64,000 nucleotides of DNA from Pithys albifrons albifrons (taxonomy: Eukaryota; Chordata; Aves; Passeriformes; Thamnophilidae), in contig NC_092465.1 in the NCBI RefSeq assembly GCF_047495875.1, forward strand, positions 7,737,160 to 7,801,159, read 5' to 3'. Positions within the stretch are counted from its first letter, which is position 1; every line of letters starts with the position of its first letter. The notes below the pieces were generated by a model. That model saw only the letters and a list, made by a program, of their open reading frames with translations, had not been told where the DNA came from and made no database searches. Shown in pieces: positions 12,728 to 24,600 of the stretch. Made by a program: the position numbers and the translations under genes.

Positions 12728-12779
12728 ATGCGGCTCTTCCTCTTCGCTGCAACTTTTTGGGGATTGTGCCTGGCTCCAG
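12728..12779 (+). CDS. LYPD1: LYPD1 coding exon 1 (signal peptide)
   Basis: LYPD1 (Lynx2) is a small GPI-anchored Ly6/uPAR-family prototoxin that binds and modulates neuronal nicotinic acetylcholine receptors at the cell surface. This exon starts at ATG 12728 and encodes residues 1-17 plus the first base of codon 18. It ends at CTCCAG before the donor GTAAGG (12780). The peptide MRLFLFAATFWGLCLAP is a typical hydrophobic signal sequence. It resembles the mammalian LYPD1 leader, sharing the AATF-GL-L-PG pattern. Cleavage is expected around residue 20, before LQIQC. Joined with exons 2 and 3 the product is 141 residues, the same length as human LYPD1, which supports this start. The exon sits in the CpG island. 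Confidence 0.9.
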
Positions 12780-13852
12780 GTAAGGGAGTTCGCGCCGCTC
12801 CCCCAAAGGCGCCTGCGGACAGCCCGGGCTGCCCGTCGCTGCCCGCAGTGGCCGCGGGGAGGCTTCGTCCTCTCGCAGCCCCTCGACGGAGCGGGGTAGC
12901 GGAGCCCTGTCCTGCCCGGGGCCCGCAGAGTCCCCCGCCGCCGGCGCGGTGTCACCAGCGCAGGCGAGGCGAGGCGAGGCTCCGCACGCAGTTCCCGGTG
13001 CGGGGCATTGCCCGCGCCGCTCACGCCTCTCCCTGGGCGGGGGGTCGGCGGCCAGCGGGCTCGGTCCCGCCGCCGCAGCGCTCCCAGCGGAGGGCGCACA
13101 CCGGGTTCGGGGCGTCTATGCTGCGGGACGAGGGGTGCGGGAACCGCTGGCGGAACGCCGGGAAGAGCGGCTGCTGGCGAGCTGGGCGGACCGCCTCGTT
13201 TTGCATGATAAAAGAGGGAGAGGTGAGCGATGCTCTGCCGCTGTAATTGTGCACAGCAAAATAGTAATTAAATCATTTGTAATAAATTAGTAGCTAAGTA
13301 AACCCGTCGGCACAGCTAGGAGCCGAAGCGTATCTATTAGGCGGGTGGCTCGCGGGTAGTTTTTAACCTGCTGTGCTGAGGGGCAGCCTCGGGGCGAGCG
13401 GGTGGGCGATGGGCAGCGGTGCGGGGCGGTGCCGGTACCGGTGTCCGTGTACGTACCCGTCGCCTCCTGGCGGCAGCGCCGGGGCGGGAGCCCCGCGAAA
13501 CGGAGCATCATCTCACCAAGTGCTGAGCCGGTGGCGCTTGGGCTCAGCTGAGCGAGCGGCACGCTTGTTTTACTTATTTCTGTCAAAGGGATGCTTTCGC
13601 TGAGCTGTAGAGTAGTTAGGAACAGCAAAATGCGAAAAGGGAAAGATAGGTAGGATTTCTGGCACGTGTTGGTTCTTTGGTTTGGTTGGGGTTTTTTGGT
13701 TGTTTTTATTTTAACATTTTTACTATTATTCATGGCCAGTTTGGATGGGGCTTTGAGCAACCCAGGGTCAGGGGGTTGGAACGAGTTGATCTATAAGGTG
13801 TCTTCCAAACCAAAGTATTCTGTGATTTTGAATAAAATTCTATCTGTTCCAG
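12780..13852 (+). other. LYPD1: LYPD1 intron 1
   Basis: This 1.07-kb intron has a GTAAGG donor and a TTCTATCTGTTCCAG acceptor. Its first two thirds belong to the CpG island, including a short AGGCG pentamer run near 12962-12980. The rest is AT/T-rich. I see no coding exon in it. Confidence 0.85.
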
Positions 13853-13990
13853 GTTTGGCTTTGCAAATACAGTGTTACCAGTGTGAGGAGTTCCAGCTAA
13901 ATAATGACTGCTCTTCTCCAGAGTTCATCGTGAATTGTACAGTGAATGTTCAAGATATGTGTCAGAAAGAAGTAATGGAAAAAAGTTTTG
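13853..13990 (+). CDS. LYPD1: LYPD1 coding exon 2 (first half of the LU domain)
   Basis: This exon encodes residues 18-63 plus the first base of codon 64 (phase 1 in, phase 1 out). The acceptor is CTGTTCCAG at 13844-13852 and the donor is GTAAGA at 13991. The mature protein starts near LQIQCYQCEEFQLNNDC, the hallmark N-terminus of the LYPD1 LU (three-finger) domain. It carries cysteines at residues 25, 28, 37, 46 and 54 that form the first finger disulfides. An N-glycosylation sequon NCT lies at residue 45. The sequence is nearly identical to what I know of mammalian LYPD1 over this exon, so the gene is under strong constraint. The last residues before the junction (MEKSF) are where it diverges slightly. 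Confidence 0.95.
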
Positions 13991-16900
13991 GTAAGAATAA
14001 TTATTTAATAATTATTCTTCTGTTTATTTGGTTTGATAGCATTTGTTGCTTCTGGCTCCACCCATTCACAGTCTTCAGTGACAGATGTATCTGGTGTTCC
14101 TGCCTAAAGGGACCAGATTCAATGTCTTCTGAATGACTTTGCAACTCAATGGAGTTAATCATTTTCCTTTAAAACTGGTGTAAAAAACTGAAGGATGCAA
14201 GTCAAATGTTGATAAAGCTGGTTAATACACAGTCTTATGGGTCTCAGATTTAGTTTTTCAGCACTGGGAAATTAATAACAAGTTAGTTTAATCTCATTAC
14301 AGTTAATTACATGGGCTTTTTCCCCAAGAGATGGAAGAGCATTAAATTAGTAATTCCCTCCTTTCTTTTATTTACTCAAGCAATTTATATACTCTGAAGG
14401 TTCATCTTAAGGGAAGGAAAGTGTAGTCATATTTGCTTTCATCCATTAAAGAAACCATAAGGAAAAGGGAAAGAGGGATAAAAACGCCCAATAATTTGGG
14501 GAAGCTTATGGAGGATAGAGGAGGCAGTCAGAGGAAGGGCACAAATTGCTTTATTGGCTGTACCAATTTTCTAAGGGTTTTTTTTTCTCCTTATTTTAAA
14601 CTAGCTGTGATTCTGCATCTTGCCTCTATTATCTTTTAAGCTGTGGTACAAATGGCTGGGGTTTATTCAGCATCATGGAATGCATTTGAGATTTAAAGAG
14701 AACTGTCATCTACACGAGTAGAAGGCAGGGACTTTACTGGGGACTCCAGGGCTGTGTGGAATGGCAAGGAAGTGTGTTTGTGGGAGTTGGAGCTCATGTA
14801 GCCCTCCTGCTCTGACTGAAGGCAGCCCTGAGGGCACTGGGCATTAGAATGGGCACCCAACAGCAACTCACTGGGGAGTCTCAGCCTAGACATGGCCTCT
14901 ACCAAGCAGTTCAGGGGGCAGGGGGCAGGCTGAGACTTCAGATCCCTGATTTAAGGGGAAGCTGCACTCTGGGATTGCACATCTTGCAGCTGAGGGCAGT
15001 GCTTTAGACCGCGGAGTTCTCTGATGTAAAGGACTGTTATGCTGTTAATGTAGATCAAGTTGTAGCCTGTCCTTTCTCAGTGAGTCCTTCAGGAGCAGTA
15101 GGATGCCTGTCTACCTAACCAGTGTGTGCAGCCATCTGTGAACAGCAACAACTCTTGGTTCTTGGCATCAGCTGACTACTCAGTAGTATCTTCCAAGGGC
15201 TCATCAGTCAGCTGGCTCCAGGTGTGCTGGTAATTTCAGATCACAATGTAATGAATTCTAGATAAATAATAATAGTTGCTACCCATGAAAAGTAGCTGAA
15301 TTGCTGACACTTTGTTTCATCCTGGCTAACACCCTCAGAGTGACCATTGTGGTGAAATACTTAGAATGTCTCCAGTCTAGAGAAAAAAACCACCTGTGTT
15401 TAAAGGAAGATTAGTCTCCTTCAAGCTGAATTTTACTGCGGTATTATATTTCAAGTTTACTCAGAAGGGATAGTGGGGATGTGAGATAATTACAGCTTGC
15501 ATGGTACTTTTAAAGTCTGAGTATCTTTACATGACCGTTTGAAGGCTTTGCTATCTCCACACCACAGCTTTGGTAGTACTTTCAATAGGTTAGAATGGAT
15601 GTTGTGGTGATTCAGAGGGCTGTAGACATGGTAGGTAGACACAGACAAAAAAGTCAGTTCTCATTTAATTCTTAGCAGGTGTTTGGTGTTTGCTGTTTGA
15701 GGTTATTTAATACCTTCCCTGATTCCTTCATGTTTTCATTTCAATACAACCTCAGCCTGTATCAGTTTCCAGAAACATACCTCTAATCTTCCCTTCAGGT
15801 GAGTGTTAGAAAAGTGTCTTTAGTCAAGTAAACCCCTTGCAGGTGAAAGTGCAAGTCTTCTGGATAAGTCAGCTTGCCTGTGTGCCCTCACAGCCACTTG
15901 TGTGCCCCATGAATAGGGTGGGACAGGTGGTTGTGCTTCTCTCAGCCTGGCAGGCAAGGCTGCAGTCTGGCCAGTGTGACTGTGGCACTCTGAAAATACC
16001 AGTTGGAACTGTTTTAATAGATTCTAGACACACATTTTAGACATAACTTGCTATTACTCCTATGAAGCAATGGTTTGCAATATAGAAATAAGGAGTTCTT
16101 AAAACAAAATTCTTGGTGGTGGTTGTGTGTTGGGGTTTTTTCCTGTGCAATTTTGTGTTTTTTCTGAGCAGACCCTTGGATTTTTCCTTTAGGAGGTAAC
16201 TAGCATGCTGTGCATAGCAGGAACCACTGTTCTATTTCATTTGCTTCAATAAATGCAGTTCTTATTAATTTTAGGCTTAGAGATTGTAAATTTCAACTAG
16301 TTAATAAATTTAATATTTTTACCTATTTCAAATTGAATGAAATTTACATTGCAAGCCTAGTTTCTCTGTTATTCTCAGTCAATTTTAGAGAGGCTTGGTT
16401 GTAAAACCAATGATTCAGTTCATCATCCTTTATTGGTTTTTTCCTAATTGATATTTAAATGTGTGTAATATAAATGCCTTGCTCTCACAAGTTTTATTTA
16501 ATAATTCATTCTACTCCTACCAGTATATTTCATAACTTGATTCTTTTGGTTGTTGCTTATTACTTGAAGCCAAAATATTTCAAATATTGATTTTAATTTA
16601 AAATGGACTTGAATTTGAGTTTTTAACCCAGAATATGAAAGATGTGGATTCGCATTTATTTGACAGCGCAATCTCATAATTAGAGTTTTTTTCCTCTTGA
16701 CTAGATACAGTCAAAGCAGTTCCATTTTTATAGTTTAACCCATTTTTATCCTTAATGAAATATCACTGTGTCAGTGAGAAAAAGTGTTATAAGTTCTCTC
16801 AAACCTTATTTAACAGTTAAGTGCGGTATTTTGAGATGAAGTTCGTGGTGTGAATCGGTAACCTATTGGTGTAGCCACCCTTCCTCTGCAGTGTGCATTA

Positions 16901-19807
16901 ACCTGAGTGTGTGTTTTGCTGTAAAGAGGGTTTCTGGCTTACATTCTGTGGTTGGTCACATAGTGTCCAGTGTGTGGCAGTGACTCTTTTCCATATGTAT
17001 TTTAGTGTCTGTTGAGTTGTGCCATGGCAGTTCTGTGCTTCAGCTTCATTTCTGCATTAAACTCCCTGTACCAGGAGCAACGTGGTGGTGAACTACAACT
17101 CTGTGCAGTTTTTCCCATTTATGTTGTGAAAAGTTTCTTATGCCTGATCATAGTTAAACCACTCCCCTTCAGTTGCTCTAAAATTAGGGTTAGTGCTTTA
17201 GATGTTACTGTATTCTCTCGGGAGAGAACTGTGTTCTCTGGAGAAACAGCTTCAGGTTAGGAGTAACAGCAGCATAGACATGTTCCTAACCAGAGCTTAA
17301 AAAGTGGTTGTAACTGTGTCAGTCTCATGTGAGCAGCTAAGAATGCAGGTGTTAGTACCTTGTATTTGGAGTTAGAGCATCAGTCATGTTATCTCAGTTG
17401 TTTGTAGTATCTGGTAGAAATTTGCTCCATTGCACAGCTTAAAGTGAATTGAGAATTGAGCAGTACATAAGCATGTATCAGATTAAGTGATTATGTGGAA
17501 CTAGTAGAATTCTGCCTCCCCTGCAGACATGCACTTTGCTGTGGCAGTTTGTATTTCAGTTGCACTTTGGGGATCTGTCAGTGCACAGAACTGCAGACTT
17601 TGTCAAGTAAATGACAAAATATTCTCGCTTTGAGAAGAGTTGTATTTAAAAATTTTGCCAGAACAAGTTTTATGTTTATGTTGACCTATTGTTCCAGTGG
17701 GAGATACAGGACAAGATGCTATTTGCCTGTGATACAAAATCTTACTAACCAATTTTTTTAATTAAATCTTAAAAAAAAAAAGCTTTCCTTCAGAGGAAGG
17801 AATGATAAGAATGGAAAGTGGCACTTAAGACAATATCCAACAATTTTTTTTTATCCCACAGAAATTAACATAAAGGATAAGTTTCTAGTGCATTCTTCAA
17901 CCAAACAAGCCAGTGTTTAAAAACTGTGTAAATTAAATGTTTGACAGAAGATCAAAGATCTTAGTAATTCCACTTGCCGATACTTTGTGGAAATACCAAT
18001 GGTGGATTCCCCGCTCCCACTTGCCTCTCTCCTTCCTATGGACTTCTAACTCTGAAATGTCAGTGCTCCTTTGTTTTTAGAATATATATAGGAATAAATA
18101 AAACCCAGAGTATATTGGGATGAGGTGAGACATCTTGGTGGTATGTAGATGAATATATAATGTGTATATGCTTTTATACATACATCATAGATGACATACT
18201 GATAATGATAATCTTGCATTTTACTGAAGGCAAGAGCTATCAGAGTGTAAAGGCTGATCTAAAACCCACTTAAGGCAAAATGAAATTTGCAATGTGAATA
18301 CATCAGAGAGAACTAAAGCAGGAAGGATGAGATAATCAGCCCAGAGAGGTAGTCAGTCTGAGTTTTTTGGAACACTCTGTGAGTAAACCTGCCCATGTGC
18401 ATGTTTAGAACAACATACCTTCTGTTCTAATGTAGTTGTGAACATACTTTTACTAACTTTTACTTCTCCATAATTAAAAAAAGATGAATCATGGTAGCAA
18501 AATATGATGATATTTTAATAAGCTAGGAATTTTCCTTTGCAAGCGAATTGGGAAACAGCCTCATTATTTCTATTAATCTGCAACAAGAAACTTTTCTTAT
18601 TTGTCTGGTGTACCACGGTCCTTTTAATATATTTACATAGGACGTACTCCTGCAGTGTAATTAAAGGACTTGGTGTAGTTGTGTGCTTAAAAGTAGTGCA
18701 TGGGAACACCATGAGCAAGATCATCATCTCAGTGTTGAATTTTATATTATCTATTTCTTTGAACTTTTGTCAGTATTTGCCTTCCAGTTGTTTGTTTTAT
18801 CAGTGTCTATGCTGTGTGATGAGCTGGCCTATGGTGAACGCCCTACCTGTGCTTATTCCTTGGTTTGGTTGTCCTGCATTGCTCCATGATGGAGTTGCTT
18901 CATGTGTGGCTGTTAAGGATTGCAGAAGCACATACTTTTTTTCTCTGTTCATGCATAGCATCCATTAGCACTAATACTAATTGCATACTGGTATCAAGGG
19001 GAAATTATGCTCTGGTGCACTTTTATTGACAAAATGATTAAAACAGTGAGCAAAGTTTAATGTCTTCAGAACCCCTGTAGGCATTAAAGTTTTATAGGTA
19101 ATAGCTACATCTCCTGTATCCCTTTAGAAACAGTAAGTAACATCAGCTGAGCTGGTGGTGAATTTTTTATTTTCTACACTGTTTCTGTTGGTGAAAGTAT
19201 ATCAACATAAAAGAAGTTCTGGGAGTTTTTTTAGGTCAAACTAAGCATAATATAATAAATCTTTACTGGTAATATAAATAAATAAATATTTTGCATGGGA
19301 CAGTTGATATGCATATCTGGTGCTACCAGGTGCCCAATGAAATGAAGATATAGTAACCAATATTTAAAATGTACAGTTCACTTTTGATATCAAATAAAAT
19401 CCTTACTATGTATGTTGTTAATTTGCACTGTATGATGAAAACTTGGAGCCGTGGATATATTACCATTCAGAAAGACTTTTTTTCAGATGTCAAATGGTAA
19501 ATTTCTTCCAATCATTGAGTTGCTCAGAAAACTTGCAGCTACTTGTGGAATGAGGTGACCTACGAGTGTCAGCTAAGGAGGAATTATGGACAGCATGTAG
19601 TAGTTTCCTGTTCTGGCTGCCTTTCAGCACGCAGAAGTGACAGTAGAGTTAAGTTCAAGCAGTTTATGGCTTGAAAGTCATGACGAAAATCCAAGTGCAG
19701 AAGTGATGAAGTCTGTATTATTTTAAGGAAGATGTGGTATCTGGTCCAGTGAATTTCATTTTTCACAGGACATGGACAATAGCTTTTTATGTTATTTTAT
19801 TCCTCAG

Positions 19808-19987
19808 GCTTGTATGAAAGGTATACAAATGAATTTTGTGATGATACAGTGCCCACAGCCTGGTGCCTCAAACCTCCCTTAAGAGTTTCCTGTTGCATTT
19901 CACATACAGGCTGTTTTTCCAAACCTTCATGTGGCCTGACCCTATCACCCACCTTAGCTCCCAGTGACCTTATCAAAACATTGGCAA
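19808..19987 (+). CDS. Candidate coding exon A, product unrecognised
   Basis: This 180-base segment is bounded by a good acceptor (TTATTTTATTCCTCAG, AG at 19806-19807) and a near-perfect donor (CAA then GTAAGT at 19988). Read in phase 1 (needing one upstream base) it is open throughout and leaves in phase 1. The peptide begins -LYERYTNEFCDDTVPTAW and is Ser/Cys/Pro-rich in its second half. Its entry phase equals the exit phase of LYPD1 exon 2, and its exit phase equals the entry phase of candidate exon B at 21196. I do not recognise the protein. It could be an alternative LYPD1 exon, an exon of a same-strand nested gene, or a chance pseudo-exon. Joining it to LYPD1 exon 2 would disrupt the LU domain, so a separate transcript is also plausible. 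Confidence 0.4.
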
Positions 19988-21195
19988 GTAAGTTTTAATT
20001 AATCCAAACTGGTTTTATTTCTCTTTTTCCATTGTAGTCTGGATTTTTTTTTTGAAAACTTGATAAAACCAGTTTTGCCAAATTACCAAGTCTTTGAAAG
20101 TGGAAAAAGCAATATAAAACCCAGGCAAATCCTCCTCTTAAGTTGAACAGGCTGTAAAACTGTAAGCATGAAAATATCTAAACATATAAAAGGGGAATGA
20201 ATTTCCAAAGTTCTGGCATGTGAGTGTCAACATGTGAGGCATTCCACTGAAATTGGTAAGGACATTAAGGATGCAGAAAGACTGTTCATGTGTAAAATTA
20301 TTTATGGGACTTATTACAAGAGTATGGCATTTTAACATTTGTAAAGACATAAGGGCAGTGGCTTCCTTTCAGCACAGAAGGATTGCCAAGAAAAATACTC
20401 ATATAGGATTCTAAAATTGAGTCTAAGTTCACCTCTCTGTAGAAGATCAAGTATATTTAGATGTTGATACCCAAGGACATTTAGATCTTGATAGCTTTGT
20501 ATCAAGAAAGCAGAGATGATGGAACACTGTGAGCCAGTTTTGTTGGGAAGATTGTTTTAGTGATTGACTGCAAGTCCACATTAGTGAGCAAAGAAATTAA
20601 TAACTACAGTAGGAAACGAGAATTTGATATGCAGGTGAAAGGTGATCTTTGATCTCTCATTTGAAGCCTCCTGTGGTTTTAAGAAATCTTTGACAGTACC
20701 ACCATTAGCAGCTGTACTTAACTTACTCAGCCTATGCATTTTTAAGCATTTTAATGCTTTGCTTCAGCTTTATGATGCTGCAAGCAGTAAAAAAAGATAA
20801 CTTTGTGCTGGTTTTTGCCATTAACAATGCCATTTTGAGTCATATTTCCAGTACCAGAATTAGAAGGCATGACTTAAAAAGAGATATCATGGTAATCTAA
20901 ACCCTTGTCCTCTGTCAGTCAGCAATTGTCCAATTTTCTTCTGAGCCGATTTAATTTCTGCAAGGTGTCATGTCAGCTGGGGTCAGAAGGAGAGTAAGAA
21001 GGCAAGTCTTTAATTGTGAAAAACTTCCTGTTCGTTTCTGAAAATGAAGTGCAACTTTTAAAAGTGCACTTTTGTATGTATGGAGTATTTGTGATGATAT
21101 TAAGTTTTCATAGAAAATGAAAATGTGCTAATTCAACCAGGTAGGATTTGGTGGGCTGTGTTTTATTTTTGTTTTGTTTTATTTTTCTTTTACAG

Positions 21196-21341
21196 AATTG
21201 TATCCTCTGCAAGCACCTAATGACGTGAATATGCTTTTATCTTGTCTACTGAATGCATCAAAGGAGGATCAGGATGAAATAGCTGCAGTTCTAAAACACA
21301 AGATTAAAAATCAGGAAGTGCTTGACGTAGCTTTGCAATAG
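21196..21341 (+). CDS. Candidate terminal coding exon B, product unrecognised
   Basis: A long T-rich tract ending CTTTTACAG (AG at 21194-21195) leads into an open frame in phase 1 that stops at TAG 21339-21341, about 48 codons. The peptide looks like real protein rather than translated intron. It has a helical, charge-patterned stretch SKEDQDEIAAVLKHKI preceded by NDVNMLLSCLL, and ends in -VLDVALQ. An AATAAA at 21683 follows 342 bases after the stop, as expected for a last exon. Phase 1 entry fits candidate exon A, and also LYPD1 exon 2 directly. No family is recognised. I rate coding origin as more likely than not, but a decayed relic cannot be excluded. Confidence 0.45.
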
Positions 21342-21682
21342 ATTTCAAGTCACATAATTTCAGTGCCTTGGGTTTTTTTATCTGGAAAACACTGACCACA
21401 GTGGCTTACAGTATATAATTAGCTGTTTATAAGGCAATTAGTAAATTTCATGACAAAATTCCTGGCAAGGTGCAAATTATTTAAACCACTTCTCTCTCCT
21501 CAAGTTTTTCTCTGGAGTTCACAATAGGAAGGGTTACTCTAAAATGAAACACAGAGGACATGGTTGGATATGGTTATACTTTACACTCACTTAAACTGTT
21601 TGTTTTGGGGATTTTGTAACAAAGCATTTACAGTCATAATGAAAGGCTGTGTGTTGAGGAAACTTAATTTATATTTTAAACC

Positions 21683-21688
21683 AATAAA
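21683..21688 (+). terminator. Candidate poly(A) signal after exon B
   Basis: AATAAA lies in an AT-rich stretch 342 bases after the candidate TAG stop. It is followed by CTTTGACTAAAATGACAATTG and then TTTGGGG. It would give exon B a short 3' UTR. The hexamer is common in AT-rich intron, so alone it is weak evidence. Confidence 0.35.
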
Positions 21689-24600
21689 TACTTTGACTAA
21701 AATGACAATTGTTTGGGGAAGCACAATGTCAAAAAAATGATTGCTTGCTTTTCAACATTCAGTCACCTTCTAAGATATTTAGGGCCTTATTAGATAAAAT
21801 ATTTATAATCACTTTTCCTAGAAAACTGCAAATCACAACAGGAACTTTGGAGTCTGTCACTGTATGATGTATATGAACAGGTACTAGCTGAGGAATAGAC
21901 AACTATCATAGCAAAACCACTGAAGCCATAAAAGAATGGGCATAAAACCTAATATGGAAACTAAAAAATTTAATTTACAAACCTATTCGTGTAGTCTGAA
22001 CCTAACTTTGAGCATTACTGATACCGTAAAATCCAGAAATAGTCACATTTATATGTTATGTTTCTTAAAAAGGGATTTTTACATGTTGTTCTTGCACTAA
22101 TATCAGTTCCCGTTTTAGTTTATGGCAGACATCACAAAAGAGCTTTTGTAATTCCTACTGGGTGCTGAATTTCACTCAAGTGTGGGGTAAGCAAGTGACA
22201 GTTTAGGGAAAAAAATGAAGGGTGAAATATCTTATTAAATCACAAGCAAGCATAAACAGGCAGAGCAGACATCATCTATGCACAATTAGAAGGAAAACTC
22301 ACACATTCACCAAATCAGAAAATTGAAAGTTTCAATAATATAAGATGGTTGAAACCACTCAGGATATTAAAACAAAGGGGGAATATTGGCTCATAAGCAT
22401 AGTTCTGGATTTGTCTTTATGAGAAACAACATTAAGAGAACGACCAAACTGGTTCACATGCATATCATGAAAATACACTGATGTGAGAGCTAGGACAAAT
22501 TTTGGGTTGTGTGTCCTACCATCTGAATTGTCCACTGTTGGCCAGTTTTCCAACTTTTGACTGGAGGAGGTGGGCAAGATTTAAATGTCAAATCTAAAGA
22601 GTTGAGTGGAAATTAAGCCAAAGTTCTAAAGACGTGCCTCAGACTTGTCTTATCTGCCCTGTTGGCTTTCTCAGTAACTTATCTTAAGACACAGAACTTT
22701 TCTACATGCCTGAAGCTGCAGCTCTGTTTGCCTCCAGCACCTGGTCCAGTCTTGAAAATGTGGTTTGTAAGTGCTCATGGAAGCCTCATTGTTTGGTCCT
22801 AGTTGGTCATAGACTACTTTTTATGCTCCAAAAGATTTGATGGGGCAGGTACATTCAGAGTATGTGCAGAGGACCTTGCTCAAGCAGTGTTTGGGGAGTG
22901 AGTTGCAGAAAACTTACCTTATGCATGCCTATGAAATTGAATATGTACAAAATGGTGAAGGAAAAGCTTTCTTTTAAAAAGACAAGGGTCAGTCATAGCC
23001 CACAAGATAGAGAACATTTGGCTTGGGGTGGGTAGTCACACTTGGAAAAGTTTGTGTTGGGCAAAGGACATTATCTATTTGACTGAGTCAGACTTGGGGT
23101 GAAGAGTTGTGTGGGCATGAGGCCCCAGACTGACCTGGGCTGAAGCAGAGGGCTGCAATTTCCTGCTGAGCTGTGCTATTGCAGAAAGCAGTTTCAGAGT
23201 AGTGGGGCCAGAGAAATGGGAAGGTGACTATTTGTTTAGAAATCAGGTCACTGGTCTCAGAGGTGATATCCTAGTGTTGCCTATTTTGGCTTCAGAGACC
23301 CTCTATGTATTTTGCTGAAGGACAGTCTTGGGACTAGAGGTGCAAACTGAACTTGCACACTGCTTGGATTACAGTTGGCTCTTAGAAGTTGGCCAGTCAT
23401 GCTTACACTGGCTTTTTTTTTGTCTGTACCTGCTAGAACAGAAGAATCAGAGATGCCTGATGAGATCCTTTTCAATCAGTAAGAATAAAAACTTGGATCT
23501 TCTGATGCCTTCTGCATACACACAGTGTAAGAAGTAGGTGTGATGTCACCTTTTTTGGTTGTCCTAGTAACAAGTTAAGCTGTTATTCAAGAGAAATGTA
23601 CTGCAGACAGGGTAGATGAAAGGACACTCACTTTTGGATTTGAATAAATTGTAGCTTCAATTGTTTGCTGCTATCAAGAGAGAATGCATTTACATATGGC
23701 CAAAACAGTGCCAGGGTGTGGCTACACAGGACTAGACTAGGTGAGAAAATCAATATTCCAAGCAGGAACTATAAAAAAGCCTTAAGGTTTACCCATCATT
23801 TCATTGCAAGGACTAAGGCAGAAGTAGTAGTTTGGGTGTTGACGTTGTCTAAATATACAATCACTTGTAGGAAAGAGAAAGGTAAAACAATAGGCAAGTT
23901 GCTTAGTTGAGGAGCAAATTCTCAACATCAAATTTAAGCCCAAAGCTGCTTTAAAAAACCCTGAACACAAATATAGTTGTGGCAGGTACGTATGACAGAA
24001 GAGGGTGCGGAATATTAGCATGTTATCACACAGCTGTTCTAGTTCTGTGCACTCCCCTCTCTTCTTAAAAGTACTTGTACTTAAGCTACATACTTGGTCA
24101 ACCCCACAAACCTTGAGGCTAAAATGAAGGAAAATCAATTTGTCAGTAATAGGTACTTTGTAAACATCATTATAGTGGTGCCTACGCATAGGTGTAACCC
24201 ACTCTGCTGCTGGGGGGCTGCTGAATCTGTGAAAAGGGACAAATTACTCAGTACTCATCCATCAAGAGACTGGGCAGTAAATATCCTAATTGAGTAGTAG
24301 TAAACATGCTAATTGTGCATTACTGTCAATTGTTGGGGGTCAGTAGCTGGGAATGACCCCAGAAAAGCAGAATGTAAAACGTGTAGTCTCCTTGCCTAAC
24401 CAGCAACTCAGAAAAATCTGAGACAGGAGAAAAGCTTCCAGAAAGGTTTGCAATTATTTTTCTGGGTGATATGTTAATGAATGTATCAAGCTGATTGCTC
24501 AGGCAAGAATACCTGGTAATTAGCAGTTATGTCTGTGGTACGAGTCTTATGAGGCAGATAACCACTTTGAAGAACTGTCTGCAGCTCAGCTTGCCAGTGG

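Larger units (their letters stand above)
11400..13560 (+). promoter_or_regulatory. LYPD1: CpG island and presumed LYPD1 promoter / 5' UTR
   Basis: This is a GC-rich, CpG-dense block of about 2.1 kb (densest at 11,650-13,200, with a second patch at 13,370-13,560). It surrounds the LYPD1 first coding exon at 12728. Long open frames occur on both strands, the longest about 436 codons, but they are Pro/Arg/Ala/Gly-rich artefacts of GC content with few stops. I see no TATA box close to the start codon, which is usual for CpG-island promoters. The transcription start is not identifiable; the 5' UTR probably lies within a few hundred bases before 12728. A G-rich run at 12473-12489 and the 41-bp tandem repeat at 11787-11950 lie inside the island. 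Confidence 0.8.

Noticed and set aside
11589..13099. Open frames of 436 codons (+) and 418 codons (-) around 11.6-13.1 kb
   Set aside because: They are in the CpG island, composed of Pro/Arg/Ala/Gly/Ser-rich sequence on both strands at once, and overlap the LYPD1 first exon and tandem repeat. This is what GC-rich DNA with few stop codons gives by chance.
14040..14099. Possible extra exon 50 bases after LYPD1 exon 2, open in phase 1
   Set aside because: The implied intron would be about 50 bases, the donor options (GTGTTC, GTATCT) are poor, and the open stretch is short.
13666..14136. 156-codon + strand open frame across LYPD1 exon 2
   Set aside because: Only 13853-13990 is coding. The frame simply reads through from intron 1, across both splice sites, into intron 2.
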